From Allium sativum (Eukaryota; Streptophyta; Magnoliopsida; Asparagales; Amaryllidaceae): a stretch of DNA of 64,000 bases. The notes beneath the pieces were generated by a model. It searched no databases and was not told where the DNA came from. It saw only the letters and a list, made by a program, of their open reading frames with translations. The stretch spans positions 97,422,599 through 97,486,598 of the forward strand of contig CM060911.1 of the NCBI GenBank assembly GCA_030737875.1. Direction: 5' to 3'. Shown in pieces: positions 34,464-46,920 of the stretch (the stretch's first letter is position 1; each line of letters begins with the position of its first letter). Made by a program: the position numbers and the translations under genes.

Positions 34464-37116
34464 CCAAAATAAATTTTATTTTTAAATCCTTCAGGTTATA
34501 TTTTATTTTATTTTATTTTATTTTTCCTTTTTTTATTTTTATACATATTAAAAAAAACTTGTTTAATTGATTTAGTATCACTTGGTTATACCAGAATTTC
34601 AACAAATAAGAGAAAAAATATTCGTGTCAGATCTTGTTTTCAATTTATTCTCATTAGTTTTCATGATCCCCTTCCTTTTTCTTTCAAATTTCTTTCCAAT
34701 TTTTCACATCTCTACTTTACAGCAATATTTAAAAAAAAAATTGGTGCGGTGAGCACGGAAATCCACACGTCTATATACCATCTTCTGTCCTTAACCACGC
34801 ATACAACCTCCCTTCTCATCACACGTCTAAATCCTCTTCCCCTTCAACAATCTTCAATACCCCCACATTAATCATCTCCACTTTACCCCTCAGACCAGCA
34901 ACTCCTTACCTTCACCACGTCAAAGACAACGATCAAACTTCCGGCCACTCCTCTCATTACAAAACACCATACCACCTACTCCCCAACCCGCCCACCTGCA
35001 TAGCCCATCACGGGCCCCTCTATTTAACTTCATCACGCATAAACCTTCAGCCACTTCTAGCAAGAAGAACGATCACACCTACCAACCATAGTACCAATCA
35101 TCACTTCAATTCCAAAGCCTCACTACCTCTCAACTATACCGGAACTTCCCAATCTCCACTGCATCGCCTTTGCATACATCCAACTCCTCCAGATCTCAAA
35201 TAAACCTCCTAGCCAAGTCTGAAAACTCAGGCATCTGAACCCCTGTACCTCTCACGTTCCCTTTGTTAACCTCGACAAATCAACATCTAGCCACCACAAT
35301 TCCTGAAGCACCACGCAACTCACTCTCCAACCCGTCATTCTCATCCTCGCACAACAAAAATTCAAAACCCAAGCATGACCTTCACCATCGGACAACAACA
35401 ATTCACGTCTGCACCATTCAATCAACTCCATAATCACAAATCTGAATTCCCACAGTGCAGACCCACACCACTTTGCAAAACTCAAGTCCAATTAGCATCT
35501 TGCCTGCTGCAAAATCCCATCGCCACGTTCACAAAACCCCCTAGCATCCATCAGCTTCAAACAACGAGCTCCTCACCCAAAAACCATTGCTAGTCAACCA
35601 CTTTCACTCCTTATCAACCCCTCCCCGCTCCCTCATTCTCCTTCAACCTGACCGTCATCTATTTCACCAACCATGCATCAAACCAGCCACAAACCCCTTC
35701 AACTTCTGCAGTAGCACACCCGATCGCCCCCTTAAATCGCAATCACCTCGACCTAAATCTCACTAAATCGATCTCGAAAACCCCTGCAATTCAAAACTTC
35801 CAACGTCGACCGCTCCTCTTTCTCACCAGAACCGACTCCTCAACCACCCAAATCGCGACTCAGCAAACCACCATATCCTCGAATCGAAAACCCCCAGATT
35901 TTAGTACGAATCTGATTCTGTGAAGAAGAATTAAAAAAATGATTTGATTTGATTTTATGTGAGATTTGTTTTTTAAACACAAGAGTGGAAGTATGGTTTT
36001 AGGTCTCCAGGATTGACTGAACTTTATATAAAGACGTGGGACTTGTCCGTTTATTCGGAGCGGGTCTGTCTAGTTGTTTATTTCCTAGTGAGTTCACTTC
36101 GTGCTTGTGTGAGTCGGTCTATTTGAGTGAGAATTTGGTGTGACCGGTTTAATGTTAGCAATTTCTTTTGCTTTCATTAAAAAAAAATTCTGAACTTACT
36201 TTCCTTTTGTTTGTTTATTTGTTCTCCCCTTTCCTTTTGAACTTAGTTCAGTTTTTATTTTAGTTTCCTATCGTTTTTTTTTCTCCCTTTCAAAAAAAAA
36301 AGTGAAAACAGGTACAGTGGAAATTAGAAAAAGGTCTTAAAAGAAAATTCGGCTCCTAGCCCGTACTCGTGCCGCAGCGCAGTCAAACAATTAATAGGAG
36401 GCGACAACAACAGAAAGCAGCGGACTATTCAGGGTTTGAGCGGTTGCACACCAAGTGGGGTGTGAACGCGCTAGTGCGACTCAACTGCACTGGACGGATT
36501 GCCGATCAAGGTGAGTATTTTCTAACTCTACAGGGACTGCTGCTGCAAATAAAAAATATATATAGACAGTGGTTGTAAAAATCTTCTACATGGCATCGGC
36601 TTACTTGTAATAATAATAATAATAATATATTTCTGTAATTTCCAGGTTTGTGACTGTTCTGAGACTGTTCATTCTGTGACTGAAAAAAAATCATTCATCT
36701 TAGTTTTGTTTTTATTTTCTAAGGACTTCATTATATTTTGACAAATTGGTTTAATTTTAACAAATTATTTCTCGGTGTATAGACTATGGCAGAGTAATAA
36801 CCATTTATAAATATTACAATGATTCGTAAATATTATATCGGTTGTTCCTCTGAAGGTACTTAAACCTTCGGCTGCATTGCTAGGGTGATTCCTGGTGCAC
36901 CGATAACTCCTGTCCGTTAACTGGCTGAGAAATCTTTTGTTGAAATAAATCAAACTGTCATTATATAATTCTAGAAATTGTAAATAAGTAATTTGCATTA
37001 GGTTCATCCTTATTTAAAAAAAAATCAAAATAATTCTCGTTTTGTAAAAAAAATTGCTTCTATTCGATTCTCAAATTTGTTTTTTCCTCATCTTCCCTTA
37101 TTCTTCTCGCTAGTGC
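34464..37116 (+). other. Long untranslated leader of element F
   Basis: About 2.65 kb between PBS and gag. From about 34770 to 35900 the plus strand is strikingly poor in G and rich in C and A/T (many CAC, CCA and CTCC runs). From 35930 onward composition reverts. No frame with a gag-like or other domain is present. Short frames at 35252-35593 are consequences of the strand bias. Confidence 0.6.
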
Positions 37117-37509
37117 ATGCGTAATTGGACTCGTGATCCTTCAGATAATCATTTAGTTCGAACAAACATTCCTTTAACCATGGCCGAAGAAAATCTCCCT
37201 CGATCTCTTATGGATAGATACTTCCTCAATCGGGTTTCTATTCCTTCTTGCATCATATTGCCCTCCCCAATGGGTAACCACTTTGAAATTCATTCGAATC
37301 ACATAAATACTATTCCAAAGTTCGGCAGTCTAGAATGTGATGATCCTTATATTTTCTTGACCAAATTTGAAAAAGTTTGTGCAACCATGAAATTTCAACA
37401 ATTAAGTGACGATGGACTTAGGTTAATTCCATTTGCACTTACCGATTATGCTGAGAAATGGTTGTATAGCTTGCCTTCAATACGATTGGAACTTAGGGTG
37501 AACTTGTGA
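37117..37509 (+). pseudogene. gag: gag of element F, N-terminal part
   Basis: About 130 residues, starting at an ATG and containing the plant Ty3 gag N-terminal pattern, with a FxxLxxDDPYxFLxxFEKVC segment and a Trp-containing helix (AEKWLYSLP) near the end. It would form the capsid part of the cytoplasmic virus-like particle. The frame stops at TGA 37507-37509. The next gag segment starts at the same place in another frame, and the bridging frame contains an in-frame TAG near 37493, so at least a small indel and a nonsense change lie at about 37480-37510. Confidence 0.75.
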
Positions 37510-38564
37510 ACATTTTTCTAAAGAAATTTTACCCTCTGGAAAAAACATCCAAAATTCGAAACGATATCGTCAATTTTCATCAATTTGGGGGTGAATCCTT
37601 TGCAAAATATTTTGAAAGATTTAAAGAACTTCTAGTCAAATGTCCACATCACAATTTCGAAAAATGGATTCTTTGTCAAATTTTATACGATGGACTTGAA
37701 AATAACTCTCGAACCATGCTCGAATCGATGTTCCAAGGAAATTTTCTAGCCCAAGATCACAATGCCGCTTGGCAATTTCTCGAAAATTTGGCCGAAAAAT
37801 CAGCTCAATAGGAAAGATCTAACGAGAAATCGATTTATTCCCGATCTAACGCTCATTCGGTAGGATCATCAGTAGCCTTAGAAGCAAAAATAGACGCGAT
37901 GGTATCCAAATTCGATAATGTCCTTTCATCAACTCAAATAAATCAAGCTTAAGCGTCTCAGACCTCATGTTACAAATGTAACGATCCTAACCACATAGCC
38001 GATCAATGCCCACATTCATTGGAGCAACTCAACGCATTTAACAAAGCTAGAAACGACCCATTCTCCCCAACGTACAATCCAGGTTGGAGAAACCATCCTA
38101 ACTTCTCTTGGGTCCAAAACAATGCAAATTCGAATGTGGTTCGACCTCCTTTTCAAACATTTTCGAATAATCCTTCGAAACCTCCCTTTCAACAAACTCA
38201 ATTCCAAAATCCTGTGCCACCTTCTCAAAATCAAGCGCAACAATCTTTTGTTCCACAAGACGATAAACGATTGACATCACTGGAGAAAAATCTCGAAGAA
38301 TTGACTACAGCGACGACTCAAAATCGCCAATCAAATAGCAATCTTCAAAATTTATTGACTTCGCACATGAAAAACATGAGTCAATCGATCGCTAAACTTG
38401 AAATTCAAATGAGTCAGTTAGCCACTTCCGTAATCGAACGGGAAAGAGGCTATTTCCTGAGTCAACCCATTCCAAACCCCAACCGTCAAAATCCTAACTC
38501 CAACCAAATTCACATCATTCAAGATTCAAATATTAGGTCACTTGAATGCAGTCACGACTCTTAG
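37506..38564 (+). pseudogene. gag: gag of element F, C-terminal part with zinc knuckle
   Basis: The first 100 residues contain the retrotransposon gag signature: FLKKFYP, an ERFKELLVKCPHH segment and a GL...R motif. TAG at 37809-37811 and TAA at 37950-37952 interrupt the frame. It then encodes a CCHC zinc knuckle at 37968-38009 (Cys-x2-Cys-x4-His-x4-Cys), the nucleocapsid RNA-binding motif, followed by a Pro/Asn/Gln-rich region and a coiled-coil-like segment. It ends at TAG 38562-38564, where the protein continues in another frame. Non-functional. Confidence 0.8.
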
Positions 38565-39255
38565 ATCTGGCAAAAAGATTGTCAATCATGTGGTCAACCC
38601 AAGCAATTTACCGGACAATCTTCCAACTCTGACCGAAAATTCGACCAACTCAGATCAAAACATTGAGCCCATTTCTGACAAGGGTCATCCTCAAACTCAA
38701 GTGTCCCAACCTACTGAGTTGTCTGCTCCATTTCCTCATAGACTCCGACCCAGGAAAAAGACGGATCAACGACAAAAGATCCTTGAAATATTTAAGCAAG
38801 TTAAAGTGAACATTCCTCTTTTAGATATTATACAACAAGTTCCACAGTACGCGAAATTTCTAAAAGATTTGTGCACTCAAAAACATCATACACATGTACC
38901 TAAGAAAGTGTTTCTGGCGGCAACTTTAAGCGAAGTCTTGTCCCAATCAATGCCAGTGAAATTCAAAGATCCTGGCTGCCCTACAATATCATGTACTGTT
39001 GGGGACAAGAAAATCGATAGCTGCCTGCTAGACTTAGGTGCTAGTGTTAACTTGCTTCCATATTCCGTCTATCGCCAATTAGGGCTAGGAGAACCGAAAC
39101 CCACCAAGGTTACCTTTCAGCTTGCTGACCGTTCAATTAAGAAACCTGTGGGCGAAATCTAGGATGTATTGATCAAAATAGGCGAATTCATCTTTCCAGT
39201 TGATTTCATTGTCTTAGAAACTCAACAGGTAAGCAATCCTGCAAACTAGATCCCT
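38542..39255 (+). pseudogene. pol: Protease region of element F
   Basis: The frame starts with the typical VTTLRSGK junction of this clade. It contains the aspartic-protease active-site motif LDLGAS at 39028-39045 followed by VNLLPYSVYRQLGLG, and the flap-side LILGRPFL motif lies just beyond at 39259-39282. The protease would cleave the gag-pol polyprotein inside the particle. Stops at 39160-39162 and 39247-39249 (both TAG) break the frame. Confidence 0.8.
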
Positions 39256-40299
39256 TTGATTCTAGGAAGACCCTTCTTAGCAACCTCTAATGCTCTTATC
39301 AACTGCAGAAATGGGTCTATGAAACTTTCTTTCTGTAACATGACCATCGAGCTAAACATCTTTAGAACTGAAAACTCTCTTAACTCTTATGTTGATCAGT
39401 TTTCTGAAATTCATTCAGTCCATGACAATGAACCTGAGCTCGATCATCTGAATAATGAAATTGAATCGAATTACAAAACATTATTTCAAGATATTCCCGA
39501 AATTGTCTTTGACTCAGTTCCTGTCGAGCCACTCACAATTGAGTCTGTCCCTCAACCAGTTTCTTCAATTGAGTCGTCCCCAAAATCTGAACTCAAAGTG
39601 CTGCCCAGTCATCTTAAGTACGCTTACTTAGGAGACAATGAAACTTTTCCTGTCATTATCGCTTCTGACCTTACTTTAGAGCAGGAACAATTGCTCCTTC
39701 CCATTCTTAAGAAAAATAAGGAAGCAATTGGTTGGTCCATGGCTGATATTAAGGGGATTAGTCCTTCGATAGTCCAACATCGAATCCACCTTATAGATGA
39801 TGCCAAGCCCACTCGTGATCCCCAACGTCAACTGAACCCCATCGCGAAAGAAGCAGTTCGTGCTGAAATCCTTAAATGCCTTGACAATGGAATCATCTAC
39901 CCGATTTCCGATAGTCAATGGGTTAGTCCGATTCATGCCGTACCTAAGAAATCAGGGATTACTGTGATCCAAAATGAAGCTAATGAGCTTATCCCAACCC
40001 GCACCCAGACGGGTTGGCGTTTTTGCATTGACTATAAGAAACTTAACGCTGCAACACGTAAGGATCATTTCCCTCTGCCATTTATCGATCAAATGTTAGA
40101 ACGACTAGCTAGTAATGAGTACTATTTTTTCCTTGATGGGTATTTGGGCTATAATCAAATCCCTATCGCTCTTGAGGACCAAGAAAAAACCACTTTCACT
40201 TGTCCATTTGGTACAATTGCATACCGACGTATGCCTTTTGGTCTCTGTAATGCACCTGCAACCTTCCAGAGGTGCATGATTAGCATTTTTCTGATATGA
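39256..40299 (+). pseudogene. pol: Protease end and N-terminal reverse transcriptase of element F
   Basis: An open stretch of 347 residues. The first 20 complete the protease (LILGRPFLATS), and an acidic linker of about 110 residues follows. The RT begins near residue 165 with the INPIAKEAV-like segment, then the conserved blocks WVSPIHAVPKK, GWRFCIDYKKLN (first catalytic Asp region) and the fingers/palm motifs ending FGLCNAPATFQRCM. Reading leaves frame at about 40285 and ends at TGA 40297-40299, before the catalytic FMDD motif, which is in the next frame. RT copies element RNA into cDNA in the particle. Confidence 0.85.
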
Positions 40300-41230
40300 T
40301 TGAGCGATTTTTGGAAGTGTTCATGGATGATTTTTCCATCTTCGGGGATTCTTACACTGAGTGTTTACATCACCTGGATCTTGTTCTTAACCGTTGCAAA
40401 GATAAACACTTAACGCTTAATTAGGAAAAGTGTAACTTCATGGTTAAACATGGCATTGTTTTAGGACATGTCATCACTAATAAAGGAATTAATGTAGACA
40501 AAGCCAAAATTGAGGTTATCTCAAATCTTCCCATTCCCAAATCCGTTAAGGACATCCGATCTTTTTTAGGTCATGCTGGCTTCTATCGTCGCTTTATAAA
40601 GGATTTTAGCAAAATCACTCGACCTTTGACCAATCTTCTTGGTAAGGATGTTCCTTTCGACTTCAATTCTGATTGCATTTCATCTTTTGAGCATCTTAAA
40701 AATGAACTTGTCTTTGCTCCGATCATCTGCTCTCCCAACTGGAAGCTGCCTTTTGAAATCATGTATGATGCCTCGAATTTCGCTGTTGGTGCTGTCTTAG
40801 GACAACGCATCGATAAAATTCTTCATGTCATTTACTATGCGAGTAAGACTTTGAACGATGCCCAAATCAATTATACGACCACTGAAAAAGAACTTTTGGT
40901 AGTTGTTTTCGCTCTAGAAAAATTCAGGCCTTATCTAGTTGGCTCACACATCACAGTTTAAACCGATCATTCCGCACTTAGGTATCTTTTCTCTAAAAAG
41001 GATGATAAGGCTCGTCTCATTCGTTGGATCCTTCTACTTCAAGAATTTGACCTTACCATTAAGGATAAAAAGGGATCTGACAATGTTATTGCAGAACACT
41101 TGTCTCGTCTTTCAAATGCCCCGTCTTCTCCTCTTCCGATCAACGAGAATTTCCCTGATGAACAACTATTTTCTCTATCCACTCATCCTTGGTTCGCTGA
41201 CATTGTCAACTACTTAGTTACCAAGCAGAC
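40285..41230 (+). pseudogene. pol: C-terminal RT and RNase H of element F
   Basis: Continues RT in another frame with the catalytic VFMDDFS motif (40317-40337), the GHVITNKGI and RSFLGHAGFYRRFI connection motifs, and RNase H with DASNFAVGAVLGQ, YTTTEKELL and TDHSALRYLF. Interrupted by TAG at 40422-40424 and TAA at 40959-40961. RNase H would remove the RNA template. The frame shifts at about 41230 into that of the integrase. Confidence 0.85.
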
Positions 41231-41234
41231 CCTT

Positions 41235-42484
41235 CTTTTTGGTCTAAGCAGGATAAACACAAATTCTTTTCCCAAGTGAAACATTTTTATTGGGACGACC
41301 CCTATCTTTTCAAGTATTGTCCCGACCAAATCATTCGAAGATGTGTTCCTGACACTGAAACTCACAGTGTCCTCTATTTCTGTCATGACAAAGCCTGTGG
41401 TGGTCACTTCGTTCCCAAAAAGACAGCCGAAAAGGTTCTCCAATCGGATTTCTACTGGCCCAACCTTTTCAAAGACACGTACGAATTTTGCAAAACTTGT
41501 GATCGATGTCAATTCTTAGGGAAAATTTCTAAACAGAATATGATGCCCATAAACCCCATTCTAGAGGTCGAAATTTTTAATGTGTGGGGTATAGACTTCA
41601 TGGGACCCTTCCCTAATTCTTTTGGGAACCTTTACATTCTCTTAGATGTTGATTATGTTTCCAAATGGGTCGAAGCTGTTCCATGCAAAACAAACGATAA
41701 CAAGGTTATTGTGCGCTTCTTGAAAGAAAATATCTTCCCTAGGTTTGGCACACCTCGCACAATAATCAGTGACAATGGAACACACTTCTGTAATCGTTCT
41801 TTTGTAGCTATCATGAGAAAGTATTTGATAACCCACAAGTTATCCACTCCTTACCATCCTCAAACTTGTGGGCAAGTTGAAGTATCAAATAGGAAGATTA
41901 AACAAATCCTTGAGAAAACTATGAATCGAAATCGTAAAGTTTGGTCCCAAAAGTTAACCGACGCTCTTTGGGCTTACCGCACTGCTTTTAAAACAAACTT
42001 AGGTATGTCCCCTTATCGGTTGATTTTTGGTAAGCCATGTCACTTGCCAGTTGAACTAGAACATAGGGCGTTATGGGCAATAAAAACTTTGAATCTTGAT
42101 TTAGAGCAAGCAGGTGAACATAGGAAGCTTCAACTTAATGAACTTGATGAAATTCGAAATGATGCCTATGAAAATGAACGAATTTACGAGGATAGAACAA
42201 AAGTTTTTCATGATAAATCAATTTTGCGTAAAACTTTCATGCTAGGTCAAAAAGTTCTGTTGTATGACTCAAAACTGCATTTATTTCCGGGTAAGTTAAA
42301 ATCTAGATGGACAGGACCTTACACTGTACAGACTGATTTTCCGTATCGTGCGGTAGAAATTGAGAATCCAACCTATGGATCATCCTATAAGGTCAATGGT
42401 CAAAGCCTTAAACCTTACTTGGAACCAATACCCAACAAAGAGGAAGAGCTCATAGTCCTCCATGAGCCACATTACATTCGGTAA
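41235..42484 (+). pseudogene. pol: Integrase of element F, largely open
   Basis: Open for about 402 residues from 41276, with homology starting about 40 bp earlier. Zinc-binding HHCC: His37, His44, Cys75, Cys78 (numbering from 41276). Catalytic core D,D35E: Asp107 in WGIDFMG, Asp166 in ISDNGTHF and Glu202 in GQVEVSN. All residues are present, so this domain alone looks unbroken. The C-terminal part contains the clade-typical [16 protein letters not shown] and ends with a basic LKSRWTGPY and a tail without chromodomain. It has no start of its own and depends on the broken upstream polyprotein, hence called a pseudogene. Confidence 0.85.
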
Positions 42485-43565
42485 GACGCACTAACCCTCT
42501 TTTGTACATATGTAAATATTCTCTTATTTGTTTTTCCCTTTTCACTAAGATATGTCTGATTAAGACTGTGAGGACACAGTCACACTCAAGTGTGGGAGGG
42601 AATTAACATTACATCAGCAATCAAATTTTATGAACTAGGTCATTCGTTGAACAAGGATTAACTTAAACTCATAAATAACACCTTGGTTCTTGTTTGATAA
42701 GTTGAATTTTTGGGTGATGGGAATGAACATTATTTATTCATTGAATTGTAATGTGTCTTTTTAAGATGCTATCTTGAGACTGTGTAGATGTTAGTCGTGT
42801 TCTGGAGTAAGCGTGTCAGCCCTTGTTATACATGTTAGAATGTGCAAGTAAAAATAAAAAAAATCAATAATAATGATTTTGCACTTACATTTGTTGGATT
42901 TTCTGAGTTCGTTTTCATGCATAATAATTTCTTTTCCACTCAAACTTTCAAAATCGTAAGTTCTAAAATCCACTTGGCCCAATTAAGGAGAAATGACTCA
43001 TTGTAGCGTTCTTCTTCGATACCCCACATTATTCAAACCCAAGATTTAGTCAAATTACATCCATGTTTCGATAAATTTTTCTTATATTGTTATACTTAAG
43101 AACCTAGTACTGATTTATTTTCAAAGGTTCAAAAATGTCACTTTTTATACCAATATTACACCACCCACTCCGTACTTGCTTTAAGGTAGGATAACCATAT
43201 ACCACATCTTACTTTATATGGGTTATCTATCTTACGAAACTTTGCTTATCATTCCTTTCAGCATTATATATAACATCAATTCAGACTCGTGTGTTGAATT
43301 AAGGTTAGAGAAGTAGAGTAACTAGGGCACAAAACTTTCCTTTCATGAAGTGTTGGTTATGATTCGCTTAGTAGAGGAGGAATCAAATGAAAAATGAAAT
43401 AATGTACGGTATCATTCCATTCCATCTCCACTCATCATCAATCATGCAAAAAGAAAAAAAAAGAAAAAAAGCAATAAAGAGAGAGTCTCTCAGAATAAAA
43501 TAGTCATTTATCATTCTTGACTATGAAGCATCCATTTCCAGTCCATCCACATCCATCATACCGTA
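42485..43565 (+). other. Post-integrase region of element F
   Basis: About 1.1 kb without a supported gene. A purine-rich AAGTGTGGGAGGGAATTA at about 42590-42606 resembles an LTR-proximal polypurine tract. What follows does not match the 5' LTR, so it is either an internal PPT-like site or the start of a diverged or rearranged 3' end. An A-rich tract lies at 43445-43475. The region stops at LTR D. Confidence 0.45.
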
Positions 43566-43767
43566 TGTGACGATCTCAAAACCCCGTTTTACGGTGTTAA
43601 GTGTAATCATTGGAATATAACACATTAATCATCATTAGCAGAGTACAGATAATAACATAAACAAGGAATAGAATAATTTACACAAATATGACAGCGAAAT
43701 CATATAATTATCACCACATCAGAGAGCACAGTGCAGGATACTACTTAGTGCATAATAATACATAATC

Positions 43768-43855
43768 AGTCTACATCGCCTGTGGCGGAATCACATAGAT
43801 ACATAATAAGTACATAAATGAAACACCAGTCTACATCGCCTGAGGCGGAATCATA
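43768..43855. repeat. Short direct duplication in LTR D
   Basis: The phrase CAGTCTACATCGCCTG(T/A)GGCGGAATCA occurs twice about 61 bp apart near the U5 end. It is a local duplication not seen in A. Confidence 0.7.
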
Positions 43856-44199
43856 ATACATATACAATAATGGTGGAAAAATTCATAGTCATCACGGTGT
43901 AGTCAAGCCTCGCCATGAGCCAAAAGTGCACCTCTACTGTGGTGCCAAGCCCAAAATATGTCAGCTACCTGTAACTAGGCTGCCCATGTGAAAATAAGGG
44001 CACCCCAGTTTGCAAGGTGAAACAAACTACGAGTCAGTCATGGGATTGGTATGAGAAATCTACTTAACTTATTAAACAACTATAATAAGGCAAATCAAAG
44101 GACCACGCCACTTTCGCGGAACGGGTTTACTCCAATGAGTGCTAGTGCCTGAAATAAAGTAAATGATTAAATCATCGCAATGCTTTTTATAAAAATGAA

Positions 44200-44271
44200 G
44201 CCATTATAAGACTCAGGTCCCATCACACAATGCAACGCAAGCCGAAGGATAGAGTTTTACCTTATAATGGC
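44200..44271 (-). other. Conserved leader hairpin, LTR D
   Basis: Arms GCCATTATAAG and CTTATAATGGC with inner helix ACTC/GAGT, the same as in A. The loop differs at a few positions. Confidence 0.7.
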
Positions 44272-44918
44272 CAAAAATGCTTCATACGTATAAACAAAAG
44301 TGTTTGATATTATTACTAGTGCATATATGTTTCAAAAGCAAATTCAATCATAAATATCAATCATAGACGGCATGGGTACCATATACCATGTCGCCATACT
44401 AGTAATACAATCACATCCGCATATTTCGTATTGGAAATTAGATTCCATCATGAGTCGAGGCAAGGGGCAAGCTCCTCTCCGTTCGGGACACTCTAGCAAA
44501 TGTCCCAGGATCGCACACAGCGGTCCCTGGAATCAGCTGGGCCGATCCTCTCTTACTTTTGAGGACTAGTTATTCCTGAACACACGTTTCCCGGTCCTTA
44601 CAGACCTATAATCGAGGCGCTTCGCATTCCAACAACCACACAGGTGAAAAGTATATATAAATGTCAGGGATGTTAGGTCACTGACACCACCGTAGCTAGA
44701 AAGAAACGTCGTGTTCTCCCAGCGGTCCTCCCGTTTTTGACTCATACCGAGGTGTGAGGCTTGCGAATCCACGCTATACGCAAAGCTACGCCACACAGGT
44801 CATGCTTTGATCATCAACCACAAGACTTTGCTTTGCAACATAAGCCTTGATCACATGCCACTTAGGCGTGCCACACAGGCAATCCAATCCATGCGACTGA
44901 TTTCTATCGATATATAAC

Positions 44919-44942
44919 CTCAGAGCTCGTACGTCTCAGAGA
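44919..44942 (-). other. CTC-GAG hairpin, LTR D (one mismatch)
   Basis: Left arm CTCAGAG faces CTCAGAG, so the central pair is lost compared with A, G and B. The following GAGAATAAATTCTC inverted repeat is intact. Confidence 0.5.
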
Positions 44943-45590
44943 AGGGCGTTAAGCAAGAGAATAAATTCTCTGCCGCCAAATAGATATATATTTAATAGAG
45001 ATCAATCATCATAGAACTAAATCAAATATCAGACACACAGTCCATTTACAAGTTCATTCTGGGTTTGAACGAAGCTGGAGGCACCAAATTCCTCGCATAT
45101 CCGTACAATCAACAATACGTCCGGACGGCTACCACTTCAGCTCCTTCAAGGTAGCTACTCCAATCATGAGCATCAGTAGCGCCCATCCATCCAATGTGAA
45201 GATCGTCGGTCTTGAACCGTCTTCAACTCTTCGACTTCTCACCATCGATCGATTATTTGAAATGAGAATGAACTCGGCCTTTTCAAATAATCCACGAATT
45301 TAGATTTTCAAATCTATTCTTCACATGGTTAAATTATTCAACATTCACCTTTTAGTTCCTTAGGATGATTTTCATGTTAAACACCTTCAACCATCACATA
45401 TCAAGCAAACCAAGCAAAATCGGTTTATTTCCATTCTATATCGCCTATACTATTTTATAACGATATATCGCCATTTTTATCTATTTAAAAACGGCCATAT
45501 TTAATTAAACGACATTTCAAGTCGTGCTGAGGCACTGGCGCTGTTTTCCCCCAAATTTGTTTTACACATATCTGAAAATCTAACCGTTGG

Positions 45591-45601
45591 ATCTTCACAA
45601 A
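45591..45601 (-). promoter_or_regulatory. MSA-type MYB motif in LTR D
   Basis: The minus strand reads TCCAACGGTTA, the same exact consensus match as in the left LTR of A, at the homologous place. Confidence 0.3.
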
Positions 45602-46329
45602 TTTTATATCATTAGAAAGATCTTTTCAAAACGAATCCAACGGTTTCATTTTTGGGAAAATCCGACAGTCGGATCTCCCGCACTAGTCGTTTGAAGTTAC
45701 GATTTCAAAATACAAACTACAGCATCGTTATTCGATTTAATTTAATTATATTTATATTTATATATAAATATAATCGATTTTGGCGCTGTTTTTCTTCAGA
45801 TTTGAATTAAACATTCCAGACAATCCAACCGTCGGATCTTTACAAATTTGGTGCCGTTGGAAAGATATTTTAAAGGCGAACCCAATGGTTGCGGTTTCGG
45901 GAAAACCTTTAAATATTTCACTAACGCCTTTAAATATTGGAAAATTTCGCCATAACCTACTTTGTACAGGAAGGGCTGGGAAAATTCCCAAATAGCCACA
46001 CGGGCGTCTCATCTCAAAAAGAAAAAAAAAAGCCAATCGGCTCATAAAATCATCACCCAAGCAAAACAGTAAACATGTACCTATTTGTCGGGCACACAAT
46101 TTTATTCCTCTTCTCTAGCCTCTTTGCTATAACCTGTTCAATAAATATGCATGTACATATGTGCAATTCTTATCACTTATCATTTTCCATTAAACTTATT
46201 ATTTGATTCAATTTGGTTTTAAGTTACCATTCATTAAAATGTTGCATACATAAGAAAAAATCATATCATTAGCTAATTAATGAATATTTCAACTCATGCA
46301 TATTTATTTGAACAAGTGGTTATTTTTAA

Positions 46330-46920
46330 CACTTCACAATTCACTTAAAAATGATATTTTTGGCGAACTAAAATATATTTCAACACATGACCATTTTATT
46401 TAGTTCCTACACATGTTAAAAATAATATTCATAGCAAACAAATATTTATTTCAACACTTGTATATTTTTAGCGAATCACATACATGATAAAAATGGCATT
46501 TTTATCATCAAGAATATTTATTCAACACATGAATGTTTTTAACACTTCATATTTTCAATAAAATTTAATTTTTATTGTTCGATCTTTTTATTCAACACAT
46601 GAACCTTTTCACCACACGCACTTCTCAACACATGAGCATTTCCACACATGGATATTTTATATAGTTTGTTCATATAAGAAAGATGTAATTTTTATTGTTG
46701 AAACAATTTATGTATAACACGAATATTTTACATACTTCTTATATATAATAAAAATGTGATTTTTATTATTTAAACACTTTATTCATTCAACACATGAATT
46801 TGATTTTCAGCACATGACTTCTCAAAACATGAGCATTTTCCACACATGGATATAGTTTCAACACATGACTTTGGTTTCAACACATGAAAATAATTTCAAC
46901 ATATGAAAATAATTCTAATA
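46330..46920. repeat. Short hairpin array in LTR D
   Basis: Units of about 50-60 nt containing 'caacacatga' spacers and paired arms. The best, at 46485-46507, has arms TGATAAAAAT and ATTTTTATCA. Another near 46557-46580 has AATAAAA/TTTTATT-type arms. Confidence 0.6.

Larger units (their letters stand above)
33350..43565 (+). mobile_element. Athila-like Ty3 LTR retrotransposon F, decayed, 3' end not in window
   Basis: Order: 5' LTR, PBS, long leader, gag, protease, RT, RNase H, integrase, a purine-rich tract near 42590 and about 1 kb of further sequence, then truncation by LTR D at 43566. The integrase ends with the [15 protein letters not shown] pattern and has no chromodomain. Together with the GCCGGGGA-type PBS this places it in the Athila/Tat side of plant Ty3 elements. 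Frameshifts and stops throughout gag-pol show it cannot make a complete polyprotein. The remainder, including any 3' LTR, may lie beyond the nested D/E/B insertions. Confidence 0.8.

Noticed and set aside
35252..35593. Overlapping 79- and 72-residue frames on both strands in the F leader
   Set aside because: Both result from the G-poor composition; neither resembles gag or any known protein.
42590..42606. Purine-rich tract after integrase as a true PPT followed by a 3' LTR
   Set aside because: The sequence after it does not match the 5' LTR region, so a 3' LTR cannot be claimed.
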